Positions 1-10,866 of a stretch of 64,000 bases of DNA are shown piece after piece (the stretch's first letter is position 1; the number at the start of each line of letters is the position of its first letter). The translations under genes and the position numbers were made by a program. The stretch is taken from positions 67,472 to 131,471 of the forward strand of contig NW_017264845.1 in assembly GCF_000149955.1 (NCBI RefSeq), written 5' to 3'. The DNA is from Fusarium oxysporum f. sp. lycopersici 4287. Lineage: Eukaryota > Ascomycota > Sordariomycetes > Hypocreales > Nectriaceae. A model generated the notes under the pieces. That model was given only the letters and a program-made list of their open reading frames with translations, searched no databases and had not been told where the DNA came from.

Positions 1-152
1 GGAGAAATAGTACGGCTTTATTTAAGGGGCCTACGGTGACAGATTGGATGCCAATGAAGAGCACTGGGCAATGGGAAATACCCTATGGCTGGTGGGCTTA
101 TCTTACTGGAGGAGAGATTCGGAAAAAGTAATTACAAAGAGCGCAACTGATC

Positions 153-1377
153 TTAAGATAGCCAGAGTCTGGTAATTACATCATTCAGAGCGAACTCGTT
201 TATCGTTATGGTAATTTTGGCCGGATGATCAGTCGCACTGGGAACTTCCATACTTACGCATTCTGATAACATGATACCTCGCGCCACTTCGTCCAGATAC
301 CCTCGGCTGTTTCGCACCCCCTGAATAATCAAGTCTCCAAAAAGTTCATCCCAGAGACTGAGTTTTGTGTTTGTGAATTGCGCCGAGCCGGATATTATCG
401 CGTTTACTCCGCCCGGAAGGGCGAAAGCCCTCTGTTCTTCTATCTCAACAATCTGTATGCCGTAGAGCCTCATTACAAGGGGCGACACCTTTGCAGCCTC
501 TATGTTCAGGAGGAGACGGCATTTGGCTGCATCGGGGGGGAATAATGCAAATATTGAGGCTTTATGACCGTTCCGAGCAATCATGTCACCGAGCTCTGGG
601 AAAAAAACCGATGGTATTCTGCGAGCGTCGGGCCACTCGTATCCATCTGGTGGATTAACTTTTAACATCGGTTGGCTTATGTGATCCAATGAATGAAGCT
701 CTTGGGTTGGCTGGCCCGCAGCTGGGTGAGATACTGGGGTCGTTATATCTATTCGCGGGGTACCGGGGATTGTGTTGTTCGGTCGGAGTCGCTTAGCCAC
801 CTGCGCTGGGTCATCGGGATCCTCGAGGAACTGGCCACGGGGTCGCTTGAGGGGACGGGGAGGGAAGCCGTAAATGCCCGCCTTTCGCAGCTCAGCTACA
901 CGATTAGAGAAGTAAATAAATGAGCAATTCAAGGCTACTCACAACGGCGCGTTGGCCCTCGCCTAGCGACCCAGAGCGTGCTCTGAATACGCTGAACGAG
1001 AGTTTCTTCTACTGGCGCTTCTGATACATGGCCAACAATAACAGACAGGGTGTCGTTGGAATGCCAGACAAGGATAGAGGCGGCTGAGTCTTGGGATCTT
1101 TGGTCGCTAGGAAATATGCTAGCCAACACCAAAACCCTTGACTTTGGAAGACTTGCACGATGCGGTTTGGTGAGGCGAGGCCATTCAAGGCATCATCAAA
1201 TCCAGCTGGTGCTGTGAACGGCGGGCTGTGTTTGGCCGCAAGGTAAACTGAGAGTTTCTCGGTGATATCGTCGATGGTCTTGTTTGGATCCGAAATTGAA
1301 CACGGCTCGGATATGCTGACGCTGGGACCCGCTTGACTAGGGGCCTGGCCTGTCATTTCACTGGAAATTGGGTGCAT
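153..1377 (-). CDS. Orphan multi-exon gene, possibly frameshifted
   Basis: I do not recognise this protein. The first segment (1377 down to about 1150, starting MHPISSEMTG) and the second segment (about 1130 to 943) are in different frames and I could not find a convincing GT-AG intron between them, so a frameshift is possible. The second segment joins the last one through a clear intron at 942-896 (donor GTGAGT, branch-like CTAATC, acceptor TGTAG; 47 bp), giving ...GPTRRS|ELRKAGIYGF.... The last exon (895-153) is 247 codons, with a basic Pro-rich start followed by a mixed alpha/beta-looking region and no motif I know. It lies in tandem with the Ulp1-like protease gene upstream on the same strand. 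The splice at 896-942 is well supported; function is unknown and intactness uncertain. Confidence 0.5.
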
Positions 1378-1679
1378 GGCAATTCGAGAAATTGTTGTGA
1401 GTATCGCTCGCGGTCAGCCCGTCTTCTCGTTAGATTAAGTAGCAAAAATGCACGCCAGCAGGACCGCGCGGACGCGCGGTCGACAACACCCGCGGTCGAT
1501 AAAGCCCGCGGGCGAAGCGAAGAGCCACTGGGTATGATTTAATTGGTCAGATAAATTTTTTTTGAAGTGGTGTGAGTCATACTTTCTGCCGCGGTCGACC
1601 GTGCTCGGTGCATGTCCTGCCCCCACACATTCGCGAAAAGAGGATACATGTATCGACTAAACTTAAAACATCACGTTTT

Positions 1680-1765
1680 AAAGTGCCTCCATTCAAAGTG
1701 TCACCTTTCACAGTGTCACAAAGTGTCACCATTCAAAGTGTTACATCTTAAGTGTCATTATCATT
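1680..1765. repeat. Degenerate 15-bp tandem repeat
   Basis: About five imperfect copies of a 15-bp unit close to AAAGTGTCACCATTC occupy 1680-1694, 1695-1709, a truncated copy at 1710-1719, then 1720-1734, 1735-1749 and a decayed tail. It lies just downstream of the Ulp1-like gene stop codon. No coding potential is seen. Confidence 0.75.
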
Positions 1766-1892
1766 ACTTATATTAAGTTTCATCTGCTTTAATCGATATC
1801 ACTGCTTATGTCCTCTACTACCTCATAATCCCTCAATCTGAGCATACTCCTCACTTATGTAGGTCAAGTCCTGCTTTGTCTTCTCAATCTCG

Positions 1893-3536
1893 TTACCTAT
1901 TCCCTCTAGGTCCGTTTCTGCGTAATTGAATCTGTCCCTCTAGCTGCGTTATCCTTTTGCGGGTTCCATCAAGCTCGCTTTCAGCGTTACTCAGTCTCTT
2001 TGGCAGTGATTTGCTTTCTGCCAACATTGAGTCATTTATCATCTCAGCATTTGATCTCAGCTTACTTAGCCATTTGCTGTGGAAATTGCTACCCTCAGCA
2101 GGGGGCAGTTTTGCTATCAGATCCCGGATGTCATTATGAAGGGTCTCGGTATCGCCAGACTCCTTGATCTGCTTTCGTAGTTCCCGTACTGTTTCTTCGC
2201 TCTTCTGAAGTCTTTGTCGAACAAGGGTGAGTTCGTCCTCCAAGGTCGATAATTTCGTGGCTTTCTGCTCAAATGTTTTTGTGGCCATTGCCAATCGGCC
2301 TTTTTCCCTTCTCCAGCTCTTCAAGAAGTTCTGAGACTCGGCCAAGAAGGATGCTGGAATGCTGGAATCCGCAGGCAGGCTGACGCTGCGGTTTACAGGG
2401 TTGATCAGCTCAGGTGGTGTCTGGCAACTTGTGGATGTCGTCTCTTGTACAGTAATCTCGCGTTCCGGCGGCCCATTACCTTCAATATGCATAGCGAAAA
2501 AGGTACGAAGTTCTCGGGCATTGACTTGCGTCGGAATTCCTTCACCATTGACCAGTGATTGCAAGAAGGCCAATGCAAAGATTCCACAGTTGAATGCATC
2601 TTCTTGTTGAGGACAGTCCTGGGCGCGTTAGATAAGCCTATCGAAGTGAAATGTGAACACACCTTCTCATGGATCGTGATGCGACATGTAAGCTTGATTG
2701 ACGGGTGTTTTGATAACCACGATACAAGGCCACTAACCGGCATGTCAGTGTGTCTCATGGAGTTGAAATGATTCAGTTGCCCGCTTTTTCTGTCCAGATG
2801 ACAAAGTGACCAATGGCATTTCGCGTGGAGAAAGAACACGAAGTTGTTTGCGCGGGTTCGTAGGCGCTGGAGGACTGAATTCTCGGACGGATACCCAGGG
2901 TCAAAAATATGCCATTCATCAGCAGGATGAAGAAGTTTTGTGCATCGTGATATATCGTCACTCCGGAGCATGAAATCGCCATTGAGGCGCGCTAGAGTCT
3001 GCTAATAGTTTAGGTTGAGAAGATGCCGCATCGTCGTCGACACTAGTAAAACCGGATGGCGAACGGGCGTCAACGTTCTCATTACTGTCGCCTTGGTAAG
3101 ATGGGGAGCAGTTGCGTTTACGTCGTTTGGCACGGCGTACTCTATTCCTACCAGGCTTTGTGATGGTGAAGGGAAGCTGGACTCTCTCGAACGTCGCTTT
3201 TGTAAGCCTGGTTTTGGCTCTTGGGTTGTTTTTGATTGCCTTCACCATACATCCGTCATTGCCGTACTCATCCCACATATCTCTCGGGTCGCGACCCGCC
3301 TCCTCGTATTGTCGAATCTTTTCCCTCATTCCTGCACGGATACTCCGGTTTGCACCGTTAGAAGGCGCATACCTCTGCGGCCACCATCCAGGGTGCATTT
3401 CGTTATACTTTTTTTGTCCTTTCTGTTTCCTTGGTTGCTTGTGATTGTCGATACCAATGGTTTCATCGGTGCTGTCTGAGTCCCAGGACTCAGACAAGGG
3501 CTTCTCGACATCGTCGGTTGTTTCCATATTCCGCAT
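1893..3536 (-). CDS. Ulp1-type (C48) cysteine protease with coiled-coil tail
   Basis: Predicted SUMO/ubiquitin-like-protein-processing cysteine protease. Three segments: a basic, acidic-patched N-terminal region (3536 to about 3005), a central protease segment (about 2997-2663) and a C-terminal segment (2618-1893). The last junction is a good 44-bp intron at 2662-2619 (donor GTGTGT, branch CTAAC, acceptor CAG). Splicing it creates DCPQQEDAFNCGIFAL, the Gln...Asp/Asn-Cys-Gly block of C48 peptidases, downstream of HWSLCHLD, which carries the catalytic His and the following Asp. The fold starts near ARLNGDFML, matching the WLND-type entry motif. The first junction near 3000 changes frame and its intron (acceptor TTAGCAG) is uncertain, so a frameshift is possible. 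After the protease comes about 150 residues of heptad-rich coiled coil, which is unusual for housekeeping Ulp1. Such stand-alone C48 genes are often linked with transposons in fungi and plants (family knowledge). Substrate unknown. Confidence 0.75.
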
Positions 3537-3552
3537 TTACAAGTTGAGATGG

Positions 3553-4895
3553 TGGATGGCCCTGATCTTTCATGGCTCTCGTGAGTGTTTGCGCACGCAT
3601 AATGAAATCAGATGGTTTGAATTATACCCCATGAAAGTATCAAGGGCGAGTTGGCCCCTAACCGTAGTTGCTTGAATGAAAGTCGCGGAGTTAGCTTTGA
3701 CGCTGTAAATGAAGACGGCTGGCTTCATGTTTCACAAGGAGCGCGGCGGTGATTTAACGCCTCACACACTGTTTATTGCATAATGAAACACGGTCTGCAG
3801 TAGCGCACCGCCAATAGGAATTGGGCAGTAACCGCCAACACATTCGCGAAAACAACACGAAGAATAATTACATTTAATTTATATTTAAGCAGTTGCGAGA
3901 AGGCGATTTTTCGATTTTATAATCTATAATTTCTAGGTGTATATATGTTTTCTGCTACAATTGTCAACTGCAAATAACATATCTCGCTCACTGTTTAGAC
4001 ATTATACATCTCACGACTAACGCGCTCTTGATCCCAATATCCAGCCCTCGGCTCGTGCAAATCAATCTACCCTGATGGGCGAAACTAAGAGACTGTAACA
4101 GCAACTAAAGACCAGGGCCTTCGTGAAGATAAGCAACGACAACGTGGATGGTGCTACTCGCGCCCTTGGCAAACTTCATCAACGAGCAGATGAACAAGTC
4201 GAGGCGAAAACATCGATGAACGGGCCGACAGATATAACTATCAACACTTCAGCAATAGTAACATGCCAAAATCTACCATTTGCTGATCTTTGCTATCAAA
4301 ACAAACATAAGTAATTGTTCTTGACAACACCAAGGAACACGACGAGACTAATCGGCCGGTTATATACTATGCGAATTACTGCATATACTACGTTCGCAAG
4401 AACCTATGGGAATCCAGTATCAGTAAGTCAGAGTCCGGAATTGCGAATAGAGACTATAGTCGCAACAGGCAATCACCAAGAATACGTCTAGACATCCATG
4501 GACCAATGGCTTGCGAAGCCACGTGCAACTTGACACTGCTGATAACCTGGGTTCCCGAACGACAGAGCAAGGATTCTTCGTCCCCCTTGTCTACCATCGG
4601 TAGTCAATTTCAAGGTGCGAGCAGATGCCAACGGAGGACCTCACCAACTGAACCCAGCGTGGTTGCTCGGTGGAATGAGCGGGGAGTGCTCAATTACAAC
4701 ACAAGGCCAATAAAAATGCTCAACAATATAGACACTGATAAGCTAGATAGTCAAAGAATGAACCTTGGCAGACTTCCACAGTAGATAACTTTCTAGGCAT
4801 ATTTCCAGGGTTTATGTAACCGAGATAATCGCTTCACAAAAGCATTATATTTAGGAAACGTATGAATCCATAAATAACAGCGTTTCCCACTGCGC
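3553..4895. other. Intergenic, no supported gene
   Basis: Only short ORFs with poor codon structure occur here (about 60-90 codons). It includes the second copy of the 15-bp repeat and the upstream region of the minus-strand protease gene. I see no RNA gene or element ends. Confidence 0.5.
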
Positions 4896-5450
4896 CTACT
4901 TCTCCTTCGGTGCCTCCATATTCACGAAACCGCGCCAATTATAGGGCTTTCCATCCCCCGAATTAGACCTCCCTTCGATCGTTTCGGGTTTGCCACACTT
5001 TGAATACCGACAGACTCGCTTCGGCCACGATCTAGGGCGCCCTGAACAAGGAGGCCGTAGCCTACAGCCTTTAGACCACTGGATCGTGGGTTTCCTTCGT
5101 TCAACATGTTGTGAAGGGACAGGACCGGAGAGAGAGCAGGAAGTCTTGTCTTTCCTGCTTGTTGCTTGATCATCATACTGGTGAGGGGAGCACGTCATTG
5201 TTGTTCTCGGTATACAGCACTGCTCAGGATCCGGAGAGCGCATATTTTCACCCCTGATGAATAGATCTCGCGAATCGATGGCCTGAGCATGCTCGACAGG
5301 AATGAGAGAGTTGCGAGGTCCTGAGAAGTCCATGCGGCAAGTACGACGAGTGACTGAAGAGGCCAACTGAGGCCCAATGCCGGGATTCAACGGAGATGGT
5401 CTCTCGAAGGTTATTGCTAGAAATTCCGAAAGAGGTGGGAGAGGTTCCAT
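4896..5450 (-). CDS. Hypothetical 184-aa protein, possibly degenerate
   Basis: An ATG-initiated ORF starting MEPLPPLSEFLA and ending in VNMEAPKEK. I do not recognise the family with certainty. The C-terminus contains CRYSKCGKPETIEG followed by DGKPYNW, which resembles half of a small zinc-ribbon-like module: two Cys are present but the expected second Cys pair is absent. The middle is low in hydrophobics and rich in Ser, Pro and Arg. An overlapping frame is also open over part of the span, so this may be an eroded gene. Confidence 0.35.
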   Translation of the reverse strand: MEPLPPLSEFLAITFERPSPLNPGIGPQLASSVTRRTCRMDFSGPRNSLIPVEHAQAIDSRDLFIRGENMRSPDPEQCCIPRTTMTCSPHQYDDQATSRKDKTSCSLSGPVPSQHVERRKPTIQWSKGCRLRPPCSGRPRSWPKRVCRYSKCGKPETIEGRSNSGDGKPYNWRGFVNMEAPKEK

Positions 5451-6092
5451 GTTGTGATCAAAGCCTCGAGGGACAGTAAGGGCTGTCTTAAGTCACCTCA
5501 GCAGAAATCGGGGGTTTTGAGGAAACAAACTCAATTATAACATTTATATTAAGAAAACGAACAAAAGAATTAAAACTGAGGTGGCGTTAACCTGAAATAA
5601 GATATAATAAGACGTGGCTGCAATCATGTAACATCGAGGAACAGTGTGGTTGAATTATGGCCTAGAATCTGTTTGGGGTCTGGTAAAATGGTCTCAAGCG
5701 CTGGAATCGGTACAGCGAATGAGGGCACCCGTGCATTTTCCCAATGTCACATGATTTCCCCCCGTATTACTGTTGTAATATTGGACCCCCCTCCTCAGCG
5801 TCCATATAACAACGAAGTCACAACATGTTTATTCACATTACTGCGGAGGATATCCTTACTCCATTGTTACCCTCCCTTGCTGCTATTACCTGTAATGGGA
5901 GATCGACGCATGGCTTATTAGAATGATAGAGTGTGTTATTTTGGGTTGATAGACCTGACAGCTGATGCTTGCAACGTGCACCTTACCTCGTTACCTCGAG
6001 TCTATCATCAATGACAAAGATGTTTAAAGAAAAGCCCTAATCTACACAACACTGCATGTCGCTTCACGGACAACTTTCACCTGCAGCTGCAT
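5451..6092. promoter_or_regulatory. Intergenic upstream region of the 6.1-kb gene
   Basis: No supported gene. The stretch should hold the promoter of the plus-strand gene that begins at 6105; I see no defined operator. Short ORFs inside it have no recognisable content. Confidence 0.35.
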
Positions 6093-6104
6093 ATGCAAAC
6101 AGCC

Positions 6105-7618
6105 ATGGCAGACCCTGAGATTACTTCTCGGCTCGAAAGATTTTTATATTTATACACCACAAACTCGATCAGGTTGACTGACAGACAACAAGAAGATGTA
6201 TGATCTCTTTGTGGGATAACGGGTATTCAGCTCACGTCTCAGCAGGTCAAACTGTTTGTTGATCAACTTTGCAAACAAAATTCGCCGAATTGCCATGCAG
6301 CTCTATCTAAAGAAACCATTCGAGCACCTAGCAATCATTACATGCGAGAACCTTTCATCCAGGCATGGTTGAATACAGCTTCCTATAGTACTCAGCCATC
6401 AGGGATCACGAAACTACCCGATGTATCTGTAGACTTCACTCATAATGTCCGCGATCAGAGGGATATCACGCAGAATACCAAAGTAGATACCATCCAGGTC
6501 TCCGCCCAACTTTACCAAAAGGCTCTACAATTGGCCTTGTCGCCCCTTTCGTTTCTTGATCCCAAGTTTTCAGGGTTTCATGACACCAAAAGCATAGGTA
6601 AATGTGTTCTACAGCTAGCAGGGCGGCGGGGAGAGGTTGAAATACTACGATTCATTCTCAGGCAGCTTTTTATATCCAGGAAGGACTGCCCTTTCAGTCA
6701 GAAGGCTAGGTTTGATGAAATCTTCCACAACGCCGATGACTCACCACCAAAACGAAGGAACATATACTGGGTTAGAGAAGGCCAGGCTTACTACCGCCTC
6801 GCAGAGAAATTTGGACTTGGATCGCTGTTTTACGACGGTTTGAAGAGGGTAGAGTAAGTATCCCAGAAGCCTACACTAGAAATTGTCTTTTGACCAGACC
6901 AAGATTACAAAGGCCTTCCGCAGCCCTAGACTTTGACGAATACATGTCTCACCTGGCAAACAATGGGCTAGAGGTGTTCTCGAAGTCACTTGAGAAGCCG
7001 GCAAAGGTCATTGCTAAGACCATCGAAAACTGGTACAAATTGAGGGGTCTGATCAACACGAAGGAAAGCAAAGGCACGACGCAGAGAACACTCGAACCTG
7101 CGATCCAGAGGATCCAGGCCGAGAAATCACTGGGCTCCTCGCCAACGGCCTCCACTCTTTGTACGGTTGATCAAGTGCAACACAAAGATTCTCTACCTTT
7201 CCAGGCAGGGGCATTGAATCGTGGCATGATGCATGCACAACAACAACAACAACCGCCATACGACCAGGCATTCTTCTCTGCTTGGCCTCAATATGATGCA
7301 AGCTTTGTTACAAGCACTTCGTTTCGTCTCAATCAGGAAGGTGTGGAAGATGCGAATCATTACGCATTTAAATCAGGGTCTCTCGGAGCCTGCGAATCCA
7401 AGGATGGCTCAGGTGGCGGGAAGATGAGTATACAGTCAATGATCAGCACTCAAAAGCCGCACCAGTCGAGACTGGAGAGTACACCTCAATCAATGGTATC
7501 CTCTCAGCAAGCGTATTCCAATAGCCCCTGGCAATGTGACGTCCCACATGAGGACATCGAGCTGCTCGTCAACCTCTCGCAAGCTACCCGACCGATGCCA
7601 GTAAAGAACCGTCTTTAG
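6105..7618 (+). CDS. Three-exon orphan protein, about 473 aa
   Basis: Family not recognised. Model: exon 1 6105-6197 (an in-frame ATG at 6093 is an alternative start), intron 6198-6245 (GTATGA...CAG), exon 2 6246-6853, intron 6854-6897 (GTAAGT...CCAG, 44 bp), exon 3 6898-7618. Both splices keep one continuous frame: ...RQQED|VKLFVDQL... and ...GLKRVE|PRLQRPS.... The first two-thirds look folded and helical (for example VSAQLYQKALQLALSPLSF and EILRFILRQLFISRK); the C-terminal third is low-complexity with a CAA-encoded Gln run at 7240-7255 and many Ser/Gln, typical of a disordered tail. No signal peptide or membrane segment. Continuity over three exons argues that the gene is functional. Confidence 0.7.
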
Positions 7619-8677
7619 ACGTACGGGGACTGTTGAGTTGGAAGTTTTAAAACTTGGGCTTGGAAACTCCAACGTCAGAGGCTTGTAAGCTTCTGTCGTC
7701 TCTTGATCAGAGGTGCATCTGGCCAAGACTCGGCGTAACCCGCGCGCCTTATCTCGACCTGTCACAACGGGCTACTACAAGCATTTCATTGGCTATATTT
7801 ATAGTTTTAATTAGATATCTGTGAGCATGTTCAAAGTGCTTTGTGCCCCACGTGGTCTGACTGTTCTTGTTTCGTGAACGTGTTTTGAATCTTTATATAT
7901 CTTCTTCCAACAAGTTTAGACGAGGTACTCCGCTAACCATTGACCGTCCGGATCATCCGGTAATTCTACCATCTTTTATAATAGAACCCCAACAAAAATT
8001 CCAATATTAGAGATACATCTATGAATAGCGTTGTTATAAGCTACCTACAGTAACTGTAGGGGTAATAAAATTGAAGATACATACCCATTATCTGAACACG
8101 CTTAAAAGAATTCTCGCCGGTCGCCATAGCGCTGGTCTACCATTGCCCTGGCTTGCACACTTCAGCTATTGCTTTGTAGAATACTTTAGAGGTCCTGTAA
8201 CTTGTCGTCGAGGTAATACTGGATATCTAGTCGGCGCAGTAAAACCGGGTACCTTTCGTTGACGAAGAATGCACCCTTTGACGTCAACTACGAGACCCCA
8301 ATGTCAAGGCGTAAGCCAACATGCAGGGATGCGTGGTGCTCTTTGGCATTATGTCTCCGTTTAAGAGCATTACAAAAACAGTCAGCAAATGCGTAGAGCT
8401 CCTCCCACTTCTTTCTCTGTTATTTCCGTACGTCTGAATACTGCCAAAATGCTTACTCGTCAACTGCCTTGGCTGCAAAGACTCGGCCTGACAGTCCATT
8501 ATCAGCACTAAATCCGGTGCTAAACCTTGATAACCTTACTCTGACAAAGAAATAAACTAAACTCTTCCAATACACCAAATGACGACACCTACTCTTAGTA
8601 AAACCAGAGGTTTCTGTATAAGCCAGGCTTCTTATGCTTCTTCTTTGCAGGCCCTTTGTGTCGAATCTTGGTTTTGT
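7619..8677. other. Intergenic, no supported gene
   Basis: AT-moderate sequence with only short ORFs of fewer than 80 codons. Nothing recognisable apart from a small palindromic stretch near 8046 (CTACAGTAACTGTAG). Confidence 0.45.
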
Positions 8678-9616
8678 TTATATTTGGTAACTCTTCTGAT
8701 CGAGGTAGGGGGCAACTGAGCTTGTGTCGTGCTGTAGCATGAAGAACCTTGGCGTCGTTGCCACTACAGCTGTAACTCTTCTTTGCGACGTGCTCATCCT
8801 CTTGAAGACGTAAGAAACATTTACCACTCCGAAACAGGTTTTTGGCCGATAAGCATAGTTTATCCCTAACACAGCTATTTCATCGAAGGTCCGCACGTCT
8901 CCGATCTTCAGCCCATCCCATAAGGCCTCTGACTTACTTTTGTAGACACGCATGTTACAATGAATGGCCTGCATCACCCTCCTGTGATAATAGGACTCCT
9001 GCATGCTAACAGGGCTCCAACTACTGACAGTACAGGAGAAGTAGACGATAAGCCTTTTGTCACACAGGCTGTGAACGTAATCGGCTCGCCGGTTGCCTTC
9101 TAGCTCTTCTGGCAGTCAATTCGACGTCCTAAACTCAGTTGTAACATAGGGGTCCTGACCCGCGAGTAGTATAGTCATGACTACTCGATGAATAAGCAGC
9201 TTGTTGTGTCTTTCGCTGATAAACTATCAGCCTAGCTCTGCTTTTAACCATTGTTTGGCTTTGGGTATGATGATGTTGTATACAGCTGTATTCAGGATTC
9301 ACTCACCTTCGATATTCAAGCTTACCGTCAATATATCATTGACAGCCATGTCTGCAAATTGAGGGACTCCTACGAAGAGAATATGAGTTGTACTGAATGC
9401 CTCAGAAGGAGCAGAAGCTATTGAAGTTTTATCCTGGATCGGTACTATTATATCGTTTTGTATCGTTCCTTTTACCGTGAACCAGAAATGGCTTGATGTT
9501 TGGTTCTGTCCTGCCAGCTGTGTGCGCTCCTCCCAGGGCAGAGTGAATGCGCGGTGAAGTATCGTGTCGCAAGTGAATGAAGTATATTTACTCGAAGAAC
9601 TGGTTTTGAGCTCCAT
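8678..9616 (-). pseudogene. Possible minus-strand gene or relic
   Basis: Two ORFs on the same strand may be exons of one gene. The upstream one (9616-9307, MELKTSSSSKY...) is 103 codons, beta-rich and Thr/Ser-rich, and ends at a good donor (GTGAGT at 9306-9301). The downstream one (9004-8678) contains GLKIGDVRTFDEIAVLGINY. I could not join them with a clear acceptor because the intervening 300 bp carries stops in all frames. The product is unknown; gene decay is as likely as a missed small exon. Confidence 0.3.
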
Positions 9617-10002
9617 TAAGTGTGGTATCTAAATAAGCAAACTCTTCGATTGCAATTTGTTGGAGCTACATACTGATAGTGTCTTCTACTGTGAGTATTA
9701 CCTTTCTAATATAGTTCATCAAGCAAGATTTCTCCATAAGACTGTGATTTGCTGTCCCAAATAGAGTTGTTGGTTACTTCTGTGATACTTCCACGGCCAG
9801 AATTAGAAGCTACTTACCAAATTTAACTAACGGAACATAACCTTTGGCACATACCACAGCGATAGCTACTATGGCTTTCATATGCGAAAGAAGGTCTTGG
9901 CCTTTGTGACCGATTAGATGTCAATGACAACATTATAGGCAGCAAGGCCTCTTGATTTAATTGAGTCTGTTATGTAAAGAAATATGTTCTGCGACTCAGG
10001 TG

Positions 10003-10866
10003 CTATCGGTAGTCTTTCTCCAAGTATTCAGCCTTAGTCATCTCTGCCTGACAACCTGCTCTGCCCCTCTTTCTGTTACCACGAAGGAGCCAATGTCCAA
10101 GTCGTTGAGCTAGTCCAAGATATGGACCTTTCGTTGGGGAAGTGTTATAATAAGGTGGCGGGTAGCAATCCTTCTCCATCCGGCACGAGCACCACGGGCC
10201 TCCGACACGACGTAAATTATGCAAATTATCCCACCTCAAACAGGCAAAAAACCCCGTTATATTCCATTTTGACTTATCCAAATGTAGGGGCACTTCTTGT
10301 GCGTTAAAAAGAAATTTCTGTATTTCTTCATATGTATAACTTGCTTCATGAGCCCGAACCCTATCAAAAAAATCAAGGATATCTTGTGGTGCAATTACTT
10401 GTCTTTGTTCAAAAGCGACCAAATTGCCTTGATGATCTAATACTTTAGGCCTTCGCCAGAGCCATGCATATGCAAGGATCGAGACTAGAAGGTGACGACG
10501 AGCATTTCGTAGTCTTTCTTCTTCTGGCGAGTCTTGGTAGCCTGGTGGGGAAATGAAACTGGCCACGGAAAGATATGCAGTCTGTAAATGTGTTTGCAGC
10601 CCTCCTCTTTTAGCAACTTCATGCGAGAAAGAACCATCCTTTTGCAAATATATTGCAGAGTTGTCAACCCATTGTCGGCTCAGGCGCAGAGCTTCCAATG
10701 CCTCGAGCTTGTCAAATGCTGAATTCTTTACTTCTTGAGGCGTAAAATAGATAGGTGCGCACAATTCCTTACTCCGACGCATTACTTTAAATTGTAGCGG
10801 CATAGTAAATTGACAGAATGGGTTGTGTTTGTGAGCAGGAAAGGCTAAATTGAAGCCAGATTGCAA
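10003..10866 (-). CDS. Orphan 287-aa protein
   Basis: A single-exon ORF with ATG at 10866 (an in-frame alternative is MPLQFKVMRR, 20 codons in). The composition is that of a real soluble protein: helical blocks such as FDKLEALEALRLSRQW and YTYEEIQKFLFNAQEV, then a Cys-containing segment (PWCSCRMEKDC) and a basic C-terminus. No domain that I recognise, no signal peptide and no membrane segment. It is isolated, with more than 300 bp of apparently non-coding sequence on each side. Confidence 0.55.
   Translation of the reverse strand: MQSGFNLAFPAHKHNPFCQFTMPLQFKVMRRSKELCAPIYFTPQEVKNSAFDKLEALEALRLSRQWVDNSAIYLQKDGSFSHEVAKRGGLQTHLQTAYLSVASFISPPGYQDSPEEERLRNARRHLLVSILAYAWLWRRPKVLDHQGNLVAFEQRQVIAPQDILDFFDRVRAHEASYTYEEIQKFLFNAQEVPLHLDKSKWNITGFFACLRWDNLHNLRRVGGPWCSCRMEKDCYPPPYYNTSPTKGPYLGLAQRLGHWLLRGNRKRGRAGCQAEMTKAEYLEKDYR

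Larger units (their letters stand above)
1625..3852. repeat. 15-bp direct repeat pair bracketing the protease gene
   Basis: The sequence ACACATTCGCGAAAA occurs at 1625-1639 and 3838-3852 in the same orientation, separated by 2.2 kb that contains the Ulp1-like gene and the tandem repeat. The bases just 5' of both copies are also similar (CCCCC-ACAC and CCGCCA-ACAC). This could be an insertion footprint, shared regulatory sequence, or chance. Confidence 0.5.

Noticed and set aside
4123..4784. Plus-strand ORFs of 63 and 92 codons
   Set aside because: No ATG context, no coherent composition and no splice partners.
5955..5990. 15-bp identity (CAGCTGATGCTTGCA) with the LINE relic at about 58152
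   Set aside because: Similarity fades after about 30 bp and no LINE motif surrounds 5957; a chance 15-mer match is expected in 64 kb.
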